Assembly: GCA_020846955.1 (NCBI GenBank)
Contig: JADLCZ010000041.1
Coordinates: 1-14,194 of the forward strand
DNA length: 14,194 nt
Source of the DNA: Candidatus Nomurabacteria bacterium
GTDB lineage: Bacteria > Patescibacteriota > Minisyncoccia > Phycocordibacterales > UBA9973
Reading direction: 5' to 3'
Positions 7,805 to 13,325 of the stretch are shown here, piece after piece. Positions within the stretch are counted from its first letter, which is position 1, and each line of letters starts with the position of its first letter. Both the position numbers and the translations under genes were made by a program. A model generated the notes under the pieces. That model had not been told where the DNA came from. It did not search any database and saw only the letters and a list, made by a program, of their open reading frames with translations.

Positions 7805-8838
7805 TATTTATTATTTTTGTCCAAAACATGTTTTGTAATTGTTGGATAAAGCTCTACTAATACAGCAAAGAATGATAGGAAAAGTGGTCCAAGCAAAAAT
7901 CCAATTGGCCCGAACATTAGCAACCCTCCAAAAATAGACATCAATACCATGAATGGGTGAATGTTAACGTCCTTACTAACAAGAAATGGCCGCACAACAT
8001 TATCAATAAGACCAACAATAATTATTCCCCATATCAATAATCCTACTGCGTTGAAGAGTGTACTACTATAAAACAAATATACTATTGCGGGAGTAATGAC
8101 AATAGCTGTGCCAATACCAGGAACCAATGAGGCAAAAACTGTCAATGCACCCCACAATGCTGGGTTTGGAATACCAAAAATAAGAAATCCGAGCCATGAC
8201 AATATACCTTGCAAAACTGCAATAACTAATGAACCTTTGACTGTTGAATTGATAGTACGCTTAAGCTTATCTAAAATTTTCTCATCGTGGTCATCATCAA
8301 GCGGGCTGACTAAAATTAATTTATTTATAAATTTGCTTCCATCTCGAAGAAAGAAAAATAATGCAATAAAACCCAAGAAGAGTATTGTAATAAAATGAAA
8401 TACACTAGAAAATATGCTTCCAATACTTGATGTCAAACCGTTGAAGATAGAGGCAACATAAGATGACAAATCTATTGAAGCATTTGGAATTATTGCTCCT
8501 AATTTATTGTTTAGATTCGATGATAAGTTACCCAAAGTATCTTTAAATGAATCTATATTAGTATATATACCCTTGGCCTCAAGGAATACTTGTGTTGTGA
8601 AAAATGTAAGTGGAATCAGTACTATAATTGCCACAACAAAAATAGTGAGTAATGCGGCTAAATTGCTATTTTTAAATAAAGACTTTTTAATTTTTTTATA
8701 TAATGGGTAGAATATTACCGCAAATATAGCTACTACTGAAAACAATGTCAGAAATGGGAGGAATATTGCAACATTAAAAATAAATATTATTGATATAAGT
8801 ATAAGAAAAAAATATAACTGAATGTTTTTATTAGTCAT
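7804..8838 (-). CDS. AI-2E family transporter (PF01594, former UPF0118)
   Basis: The 344-residue polytopic membrane protein has an N-terminal helix pair (about 6-45), a helix around 57-80, and a polar region of about 60 residues. A multi-helix C-terminal half carries the family signatures: FFFLRDGSKF, ALWGALTVFASLVPGIGTAI, DNVVRPFLV and GPIGFLLGPLFL. Family members include the AI-2 exporter TqsA and Na+/H+ antiporters, so the substrate here is unknown. I place the start at the ATG 8838. A longer frame from a TTG at 8856 would run through a perfect extended -10 (TGTTATAAT), which lies exactly 6 nt before this ATG. It is the first gene of an operon with TrmH (1-base overlap) and the P-type ATPase. 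Confidence 0.9.
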   Translation of the reverse strand: MTNKNIQLYFFLILISIIFIFNVAIFLPFLTLFSVVAIFAVIFYPLYKKIKKSLFKNSNLAALLTIFVVAIIVLIPLTFFTTQVFLEAKGIYTNIDSFKDTLGNLSSNLNNKLGAIIPNASIDLSSYVASIFNGLTSSIGSIFSSVFHFITILFLGFIALFFFLRDGSKFINKLILVSPLDDDHDEKILDKLKRTINSTVKGSLVIAVLQGILSWLGFLIFGIPNPALWGALTVFASLVPGIGTAIVITPAIVYLFYSSTLFNAVGLLIWGIIIVGLIDNVVRPFLVSKDVNIHPFMVLMSIFGGLLMFGPIGFLLGPLFLSFFAVLVELYPTITKHVLDKNNK

Positions 8839-8853
8839 GTGTCTATTATAACA
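8839..8853 (-). promoter_or_regulatory. Promoter of the AI-2E/TrmH/ATPase operon, leaderless type
   Basis: An extended -10, TGT-TATAAT (8845-8853), has 6 nt (AGACAC) to the ATG at 8838. Only a weak -35 (ATTGTT) lies at 17 bp. The -10 is also bracketed by TGTGT and ACACA half-sites, which may be fortuitous. The start point is predicted at the ATG. Confidence 0.7.
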
Positions 8854-8880
8854 CAAAATGCATACTCAACAATGATAGAA

Positions 8881-9450
8881 TTAGCCAAGTATTGTATCTA
8901 TTATTTCCTGTACCCCTACTTTTTTAAGTGCTGAAAAAGGTATAATTTTGTAATTTGGTAATAATTTACTCAAATTGTTTATTTGTTTTTGGTATGCTGA
9001 TTTCTTTATTTTATCAATTTTGTTGGCTACAATGATCACATTTTTGCAAGCTATCTTTAAATGGCTAAGCATTTCAAGATCATCTTTTGTTGGGCCTATT
9101 TCGGCATCTATAATAACTACAACATATTTAGGCTTGTACTCGGAATTGAAGAAATACCAGTATATAAGCTCCTGAATCTTCTCCCTGCCTTTACCGCTTG
9201 CACGGGCATAGCCATATCCAGGGAGATCTAGAAAATATATATTATCATTTATTAAGAAAACATTTATTTGTTGAGTACGCCCAGGGAAAGAGCTCGTAAT
9301 CGCGAGCTTGTTCTGACCAGTTATCGCATTGATGGTTGTCGATTTGCCGACATTTGATCGTCCAATAAAGGCTACCTGAGGAATACCATCATCTAGGATA
9401 TAGTTGGTCCCCATTAGACCCTTCATAAATTTCGCCATAGTAATTTTCAC
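8881..9450 (-). CDS. engB: Ribosome biogenesis GTP-binding protein YihA/YsxC (EngB)
   Basis: EngB is a small TRAFAC GTPase needed for assembly of the 50S ribosomal subunit. The 189-residue protein has G1 GRSNVGKS (30-37), G2 threonine in PGRTQ (56-60), G3 DLPGYGYA (75-82), G4 NKID (143-146) and G5 PFSAL (171-175), with the family's KFMKG near the N-terminus. I choose the GTG at 9450 because TATAGT lies exactly 6 nt upstream, the spacing seen at five other genes. The ATG four codons in (9438) is the alternative and would leave a 12-nt leader. It is apparently monocistronic: the next gene downstream has its own promoter. Confidence 0.95.
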   Translation of the reverse strand: MKITMAKFMKGLMGTNYILDDGIPQVAFIGRSNVGKSTTINAITGQNKLAITSSFPGRTQQINVFLINDNIYFLDLPGYGYARASGKGREKIQELIYWYFFNSEYKPKYVVVIIDAEIGPTKDDLEMLSHLKIACKNVIIVANKIDKIKKSAYQKQINNLSKLLPNYKIIPFSALKKVGVQEIIDTILG

Positions 9451-9485
9451 AAGTACACTATAGCAAAATATTGACTAAATAGCAA
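9451..9485 (-). promoter_or_regulatory. engB promoter, leaderless type with GTG start
   Basis: The extended -10 is TGC-TATAGT (9457-9465), with -35 TTGCTA (9480-9485) at 17-bp spacing. Six nt (GTACTT) separate the -10 from the GTG at 9450. This is one of the better-formed promoters in the window. Confidence 0.65.
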
Positions 9486-9496
9486 AAATGTTGTTT

Positions 9497-10000
9497 TTAT
9501 AGACCTAAAATTTTCAATACAAATGGTGCTAATGGATCAGCACTCGTTCCATAAACTATTGCTCCCCCAAGAACTCCAGTAACAAAAATTGCAATAAGAG
9601 CTAGAAGCACAAGTAAAATCCTAAAAATTTTGTTCTGCAATAATCTCAAACACATATCTATTATTCTTGCTAGAATTCCAAATTTATAATAAATACTTGA
9701 ATATTTATTTTTAATATAAATTACAATAACTTCAACAGCAAAAATTCCAAATAGTATCATGCTCGCTTGAGCAAAGGCAGAGTGAGTATTTACAAGCTTA
9801 TTCTCACCTACTAACTCCTCAGCAAGTTCCCCTGTCATCTGAGCTACCCAGCCTCCAAGAAAACCAATTACAACTAGGAAATTCTTGATCGGTGCCCAAT
9901 TAATACTAGAGAACCATTTACTTACTGGTAATACCTCACACAATCCCCATATAAACAAAAATGCTATTGGGAAATGTACAACAATTGGATGTATATTCAT
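9497..10000 (-). CDS. DUF2231-like membrane protein
   Basis: The 167-residue protein has about four membrane helices (about 8-25, 36-55, 75-97, 126-150). It starts MNIHPIVVHFPIAFLF, the 'HP.vVHFPIA' signature of DUF2231 (PF09990). A short loop, AQMTGELAEELVGE, and TGVLGGAIVYGTSADP near the C-terminus also fit. DUF2231 proteins are small integral membrane proteins of unknown role; the conserved histidines suggest haem or metal binding, but this is inference. I place the start at 10000. A frame from an ATG at 10018 would encode MWYNTT across a perfect TATAAT that lies 6 nt before ATG 10000. There is no clear terminator before engB, which has its own promoter. Confidence 0.8.
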   Translation of the reverse strand: MNIHPIVVHFPIAFLFIWGLCEVLPVSKWFSSINWAPIKNFLVVIGFLGGWVAQMTGELAEELVGENKLVNTHSAFAQASMILFGIFAVEVIVIYIKNKYSSIYYKFGILARIIDMCLRLLQNKIFRILLVLLALIAIFVTGVLGGAIVYGTSADPLAPFVLKILGL

Positions 10001-10015
10001 AGTAGTATTATACCA
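10001..10015 (-). promoter_or_regulatory. Promoter of the DUF2231 gene, extended -10, leaderless type
   Basis: An extended -10, TGG-TATAAT (10007-10015), is followed by 6 nt (ACTACT) and the ATG at 10000. It sits immediately downstream of the terminator hairpin at 10035-10056. No convincing -35 is seen. Confidence 0.7.
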
Positions 10016-10021
10016 CATCTA

Positions 10022-10056
10022 AATTTTAAAATAAAAATCTCCCATATGGGAGATTT
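10022..10056 (-). terminator. Intrinsic terminator after the microprotein gene
   Basis: A perfect inverted repeat AAATCTCCC-ATAT-GGGAGATTT (10035-10056) is followed on the minus strand by a T-rich tract (TTATTTTAAAATTT). It ends transcription from the microprotein gene, and possibly from the restriction-modification operon, just before the DUF2231 promoter. Its stem is almost the same as that of the terminator at 13281-13308. Confidence 0.8.
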
Positions 10057-10063
10057 CCTAGAA

Positions 10064-10129
10064 CTAGTTCTTTACTACCTTTTTTGGTTTCTTTGTTTCC
10101 TTTCTTTGACGGTTATCACCTTTTCCCAT
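10064..10129 (-). CDS. Very small basic protein (21 residues), MGKGDN type
   Basis: This is a 21-codon frame (ATG 10129, TAG at 10064-10066) beginning MGKGDNRQRKETKKPKK, with 10 Lys/Arg in 21 residues. Support for a real gene is its own -10 (TATAAT at 10162-10167), a stop 7 nt before a strong intrinsic terminator, and a start resembling known tiny basic proteins such as the ribosomal protein THX (MGKGDKKTKRGK...). The rest of the sequence does not follow THX, so homology is uncertain. A likely role is RNA or ribosome binding, from charge alone. The leader would be about 26 nt with no clear Shine-Dalgarno. It lies downstream of the restriction endonuclease gene. Confidence 0.6.
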   Translation of the reverse strand: MGKGDNRQRKETKKPKKVVKN

Positions 10130-10161
10130 AAAATTTAAAATTGTTAACTTCTAATGTATTA

Positions 10162-10167
10162 ATTATA
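10162..10167 (-). promoter_or_regulatory. -10 element for the microprotein gene
   Basis: TATAAT in the context TAGTGTATAAT lies just after the endonuclease stop (10199) and about 32 nt before the microprotein ATG. No good -35 is seen at standard spacing. The identical TAGTGTATAAT context also precedes the methyltransferase gene (12258-12268). Confidence 0.5.
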
Positions 10168-10172
10168 CACTA
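10162..10172. repeat. 11-bp direct repeat, left copy, flanking the RM cassette
   Basis: ATTATACACTA (plus-strand reading) is identical to 12258-12268 and in the same orientation. The two copies bracket the methyltransferase and endonuclease genes. Each contains a -10 hexamer on the minus strand, so promoter convergence is the alternative explanation. Confidence 0.6.
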
Positions 10173-10198
10173 AAAATCTAGAAATAGTGTCATATTGA

Positions 10199-11245
10199 TT
10201 ACATTTCAAAAATTAGTTCAATATCAGAATGATGTAAATCGGGATTTGCCTTTTGTGTATACTCAATAGCTTTAGTTTTCCACTGCATAATAGGGTCTGA
10301 CGAGACTTCTATTCCCCAGTAATAAGCGAGCTTTTCCCTAGGAATAGAGTTTAGTAACATTTTAATCTCAGTTGCTCTCATTGAAAATCTCTTGAAGATT
10401 TGAGGAACTTTTAAAGTTTTAGAGTTAATTTTTAAATCAACCTTCCCACCTGCGGTGAAGGAATCTCTAAGATTAGACGAAACTGCGTTATAACCAGTAA
10501 TTAAATATGCGGCGGCCCTTTCAAATTTTACACTACTATTGCCAAAAATTTCAGGAAATAAAACATAAACTTCATTAATAAAATTCTCTTTTGTTTTTTC
10601 ATCTAATAACTTTAAAGATTTTATGACAGGGCTAACTGATTTTTCTTCTGAAGTAGAGTCTATCCACCACAATTCTTCACCATCCTTAAGTTGTTTTCGA
10701 TAATAATCTTTTAGTCTTTTTATGGAATTTTCATCATTTCGGAAAATATTATATTCAATACCAATTTTATCAAAAATAGATTTTCCGGAAGGTAAATCCA
10801 TATCAATTTTATATCTAGGTGAATGAGTGACACCAACTTCATATAAACACTCTTGGTATTTACGATACTTTACCTCAAAACCTGAGCCAAATTTACCAAA
10901 AAACATATAGATGGTCTGTACATCTTCTATGCGTGTTGTCTCAAGAACACTATTCCCAGTAGAAACCCATTTATCACCTATGGTCATTTTTACTTCAAGA
11001 CCAAAAAATTTCCTTGCAATAATATCAGGAAAAGCGTGAAGTCCTGTTTGTTCAATGTAACCCTCGAAATCTGTGCCCAAAGAAGCCTCAATCATTGTAT
11101 TAAAAACAACACCCTCAAAATTAACTCCGTTTATTTCCTTTGGAACACCTTTTTTCTTAAAATCATGATAAATAATTTCTTTGGTTTTTTCTAACAAGAT
11201 CACAAAGTCGCTTTCTGAAATTTTTGTTTTATTTACATAAATCAT
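10199..11245 (-). CDS. Probable type II restriction endonuclease, PD-(D/E)XK fold
   Basis: The 348-residue protein is encoded 1 nt downstream of a DNA cytosine-5 methyltransferase (TAAAATG junction), the classic partner position. It has a PD-(D/E)XK-like site: FPD (72-74) followed by LEVK (83-86), giving P73-D74...E84-V-K86 with 9 residues between D and E. A helix carrying E53 lies upstream (VVFNTMIEASLG). These residues would bind Mg2+ and cleave DNA. The C-terminal half (about 205-348) has no motif I recognise and may carry sequence recognition. I cannot name the recognition site or closest relative. Identification rests on the motif plus the neighbour; it looks intact. Confidence 0.8.
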   Translation of the reverse strand: MIYVNKTKISESDFVILLEKTKEIIYHDFKKKGVPKEINGVNFEGVVFNTMIEASLGTDFEGYIEQTGLHAFPDIIARKFFGLEVKMTIGDKWVSTGNSVLETTRIEDVQTIYMFFGKFGSGFEVKYRKYQECLYEVGVTHSPRYKIDMDLPSGKSIFDKIGIEYNIFRNDENSIKRLKDYYRKQLKDGEELWWIDSTSEEKSVSPVIKSLKLLDEKTKENFINEVYVLFPEIFGNSSVKFERAAAYLITGYNAVSSNLRDSFTAGGKVDLKINSKTLKVPQIFKRFSMRATEIKMLLNSIPREKLAYYWGIEVSSDPIMQWKTKAIEYTQKANPDLHHSDIELIFEM

Positions 11246-11246
11246 T

Positions 11247-12239
11247 TTACTTCAAATTTTTGTATAAGAATTTTTCGACTGTATTAGCAACATGCCAACC
11301 TAATACTGGTGGTACAGCATTACCAATTTGCTTGTAAGCACTTGATGTTGATGGATAAAAAATAAACTCATCAGGAAAAGTTTGAATTCTTGCTGCTTCA
11401 CGGGCAGAAAGTCTTCTTTTTTTATTCCAATGAAATTCAATATTTCCATGATGCTCAGCTCTCATAGTTGGAGCTATTTTTCCAGCACTAGTAATAGAGT
11501 TACCCTGAGTACCTTCAAGCCTTTTTGCCTTAGACCAGAAGTGATTTGGAATATCACCCTCCTTTTTGTTCTCTAAATCTCCAATCGCTTCGAATAAAGT
11601 TACCCAATTTTCTTGAGAATGAGTTTCTTTTGGAAATTCGAACTCTGGCAATTTTCTTTTTTTATCAGTACCAACAATAATAACACGCTCTCTGTTTTGA
11701 GGAACTCCAAAATTTGCTGCATGATGCAACTTATAAACTACATTATATCCTAAATCTGAAAAGTCCTTAATAATCGTTTCAATAGCCTTACCATCATCCA
11801 TACTCAATAATCCTTTTACGTTTTCTGCAACAAATAATGCGGGTCTGAGTCTTTCAACTGTTTCAACCATACTTCTATACAAAAGACCCCTAAGGGCATC
11901 AAATCCTTTCCTTTTACCGGCAAGGCTAAAATCCTGACAAGGAAAACCACCCAAGACAATATCAACACTTTGTGGCATTTTAGGGCTCAACAAATCAGGA
12001 TAATTTCCCTTTAGTATTTCTACAATATCACCACAAACAATGGGTGCATTAAAATTTTTTTCAAATGTAATACAAGCCTTATCGTTAAAATCATTTGCCC
12101 ACTTAACATCAAAAGCATTTGGGGCATATTTTTTTCCTAATGATGTAAAACCACCCTTAAAACCAAGATCAAGACCCCCGCAACCAGCAAATAGAGAAAC
12201 GACGGTATATTTTCTATTTTTTTTATTATCATTTGGCAT
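11247..12239 (-). CDS. DNA (cytosine-5-)-methyltransferase of a type II RM system
   Basis: It methylates C5 of cytosine in a specific DNA site and so protects the host from the adjacent endonuclease. From the ATG at 12239 the protein is 330 residues with all core C5 motifs: I FAGCGGLDLGF (17-27), IV GGFPCQDFS (97-105, catalytic C101), VI ENVKG (139-143), VIII QNRERVIIVG (181-190), IX RRLSAREAARIQTFPDEF (275-292) and X YKQIGNAVPP (302-311). The target recognition region between VIII and IX is short (about 85 residues, including APTMRAEHHGNIEF), as in enzymes with simple palindromic sites; the site cannot be read. A longer frame reaches 12308, but it would overlap lexA and the -10 at 12258-12263, so MPNDNKKNRK is the better start. 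It is transcribed with the endonuclease gene. Confidence 0.95.
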   Translation of the reverse strand: MPNDNKKNRKYTVVSLFAGCGGLDLGFKGGFTSLGKKYAPNAFDVKWANDFNDKACITFEKNFNAPIVCGDIVEILKGNYPDLLSPKMPQSVDIVLGGFPCQDFSLAGKRKGFDALRGLLYRSMVETVERLRPALFVAENVKGLLSMDDGKAIETIIKDFSDLGYNVVYKLHHAANFGVPQNRERVIIVGTDKKRKLPEFEFPKETHSQENWVTLFEAIGDLENKKEGDIPNHFWSKAKRLEGTQGNSITSAGKIAPTMRAEHHGNIEFHWNKKRRLSAREAARIQTFPDEFIFYPSTSSAYKQIGNAVPPVLGWHVANTVEKFLYKNLK

Positions 12240-12257
12240 AGATTTTAATATAAGTAT

Positions 12258-12263
12258 ATTATA
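12258..12263 (-). promoter_or_regulatory. -10 element of the RM operon
   Basis: TATAAT in the context AATAGTGTATAATATAC lies between the lexA stop (12272) and the methyltransferase ATG (12239). Eighteen nt separate -10 and ATG, giving a leader of about 12 nt without a Shine-Dalgarno. A second, weaker TATATT lies 7 nt before the ATG. No strong -35 is seen. Confidence 0.5.
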
Positions 12264-12268
12264 CACTA
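12258..12268. repeat. 11-bp direct repeat, right copy, flanking the RM cassette
   Basis: ATTATACACTA matches 10162-10172 exactly and in the same orientation; the bases on both sides differ. It begins 10 bp before the lexA stop codon in the transcription-downstream direction and overlaps the -10 of the RM operon. Confidence 0.6.
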
Positions 12269-12271
12269 TTT

Positions 12272-12841
12272 TTAATATTTGCGAATCACGCCCCGGACTA
12301 TGGCACATATTTTAAGATCATTCTCTGGGTAAATATTGTGGAAATCTTTGTTCGCAGGTTCGAGCCACACCTTACCACCCAATTTGCGAAAATATTTCAT
12401 AGTAAATTCACCATCTACCTCAGCAATTACTATCTCGCCGTCGCGAGCTGTCTCAGTGCGCTCGGCAACCACCATGTCGCCATCGGCAATGTGAGCATCT
12501 ATCATTGAATCACCATCGACTTCTAGAATGTATGTCTTTTCCTTTTTCTGTATCAGAAAATTATTCAAATTTATTGTAGTTTCCAATACATCCTCGCTTG
12601 GAGATGGAAAGCCAGCCTTGACCAAACCAAGTAGTGGCACATCAGAGAATGAATCTGTAGGAACAAGACGGCCAAGTGGATCCTTGTCGACAATTCCAGC
12701 ATCGACTAACTTCTCTACAAGTCTTGCAACTGCATTCTTGGACTTGAAACCAAAAATCTTCATCATCTCGGTGTATGTAGGCATACGGTTGGATGATGAA
12801 TAAAAATTGGATAATTTATTTTTGTATTCGGAGAGTGTCAT
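12272..12841 (-). CDS. lexA: LexA family SOS repressor
   Basis: LexA represses DNA-damage genes and cleaves itself when RecA filaments form. From the ATG at 12841 the protein is 189 residues. It has an N-terminal winged helix with SSNRMPTYTEMMKIFGFKSKNAVARLVEKLVDAG (16-49) and GRLVPTD, the self-cleavage site VKAGFPSPSED (A76-G77), catalytic serine in DGDSMIDAHI (S112) and catalytic lysine in FTMKYFRK (K149). All features needed for autocleavage are present. A frame from ATG 12862 adds seven residues (MLFSTNR), but a good promoter (TTGAAA-17 bp-TATTTT) overlaps that extension, so MTLSEYKNKL is favoured. The wing helix differs from classical LexA, but a Gram-positive-type SOS box stands in front of the adjacent small gene. 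The lexA promoter itself shows no such box. Confidence 0.95.
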   Translation of the reverse strand: MTLSEYKNKLSNFYSSSNRMPTYTEMMKIFGFKSKNAVARLVEKLVDAGIVDKDPLGRLVPTDSFSDVPLLGLVKAGFPSPSEDVLETTINLNNFLIQKKEKTYILEVDGDSMIDAHIADGDMVVAERTETARDGEIVIAEVDGEFTMKYFRKLGGKVWLEPANKDFHNIYPENDLKICAIVRGVIRKY

Positions 12842-12881
12842 CCGGTTAGTAGAAAATAGCATTGTGTATATGCCATTTCAA
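12842..12881 (-). promoter_or_regulatory. lexA promoter
   Basis: The -35 TTGAAA (12876-12881) is 17 bp from an extended -10, TGC-TATTTT (12853-12861). The ATG at 12841 is 11 nt downstream of the -10, so the leader would be only about 5 nt. GTTAGTA (plus-strand reading) occurs twice, at 12845-12851 and 12888-12894, 43 bp apart. No GAAC-N4-GTTC box is present in 12842-12978. Confidence 0.6.
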
Positions 12882-12978
12882 TAATATGTTAGTAATAGAT
12901 GCTGGGTTTATTTTCATATATACTTTTTTAATAATAATCATACACGAGGGCTATGCTATTTTTCACTACCGGATCATT

Positions 12979-13188
12979 TTAGAATTGGAATTTAGGTCGA
13001 GCAAATAATTTACCTAATAAACCACTAAATGTACCTTTATGGTAGTGATTGTGAATCTTGCGAAGAAGGATCTTGTGTTCTCGAGCCTGCTTGGCATAAG
13101 CCTCGCCTGCGATAATCTTGATATCTATTTCGCGGTTGATTCGCTCTAATTCCCTTTGTAAAATTTTGATATATTGTTCCCGTGTCAT
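12979..13188 (-). CDS. Small SOS-regulated protein of unknown function
   Basis: This 69-residue basic protein starts MTREQYIKILQRELERINRE. It is predicted mostly helical and possibly coiled coil (about 3-48), has a His/Lys-rich stretch RKIHNHYHKGTFSG (43-56) and ends KLFARPKFQF. It has no signal peptide or membrane segment. I do not recognise the family. A frame from 13230 would add 14 residues, but those codons span a LexA box and -10, so ATG 13188 is the start: TATACT lies exactly 6 nt upstream. It is next to lexA and transcribed in the same direction, with 137 nt between them and no clear terminator, so readthrough into lexA is possible. By analogy with lexA-linked SOS genes elsewhere it may respond to DNA damage (cell-division control or repair), but that is inference from the operator. 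Confidence 0.75.
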   Translation of the reverse strand: MTREQYIKILQRELERINREIDIKIIAGEAYAKQAREHKILLRKIHNHYHKGTFSGLLGKLFARPKFQF

Positions 13189-13223
13189 GTATATAGTATA
13201 TGTGAACGCTCGTTCACAAGCAA
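13189..13223 (-). promoter_or_regulatory. SOS promoter: LexA box between -35 and -10
   Basis: The -10 TATACT (13195-13200) lies 6 nt before the ATG at 13188. The -35 TTGCTT (13218-13223) is 17 bp upstream. The spacer is filled by an 8-bp inverted repeat TGTGAACG-AG-CGTTCACA (13201-13218). Its core GAACGAGCGTTC (13204-13215) matches the Bacillus-type SOS consensus GAACRNRYGTTY at every position. LexA bound here would block polymerase directly. Confidence 0.85.
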
Positions 13224-13233
13224 GCCCCAAACC

Positions 13234-13242
13234 TGTGGATAA
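13234..13242 (-). promoter_or_regulatory. Single perfect DnaA-box-like site
   Basis: TTATCCACA on the minus strand (in TTATCCACAGG) equals the strongest E. coli DnaA box. It lies 11 bp upstream of the -35 of the SOS promoter. I see no second box nearby, so this is not an origin. It could be a DnaA-dependent control site or chance. Confidence 0.3.
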
Positions 13243-13280
13243 CTATAACAACACAGAAATATATAGTGTGTAAATATAAC

Positions 13281-13308
13281 AAAAAATCTCCCACTAGGGA
13301 GATTTTTT
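13281..13308 (-). terminator. Intrinsic terminator after the zinc-ribbon gene
   Basis: AAAAAATCTCCC-ACTA-GGGAGATTTTTT forms a 12-bp stem with a four-base loop and T-run, 17 nt after the stop at 13326. The symmetric A/T tails would let it work in both directions. It isolates the SOS/lexA unit from upstream transcription. Confidence 0.9.
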
Positions 13309-13325
13309 GTTAGCATTATTTTAAA

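Noticed and set aside
10061..10070. Palindrome GAACTAGTTC considered as a second LexA box
   Set aside because: The half-sites are separated by 2 bases instead of 4, and it overlaps the microprotein stop codon next to a terminator, not a promoter.
12240..12308. Longer methyltransferase start at 12308
   Set aside because: It would overlap the end of lexA by 37 bases and translate through the -10 element; the conserved domain begins after MPNDNKK.
12842..12978. Short frame of 23 codons (MKINPASITN...) between the SOS gene and lexA
   Set aside because: It spans the lexA promoter, has no -10 at the leaderless spacing and no Shine-Dalgarno, and is expected by chance in AT-rich DNA.
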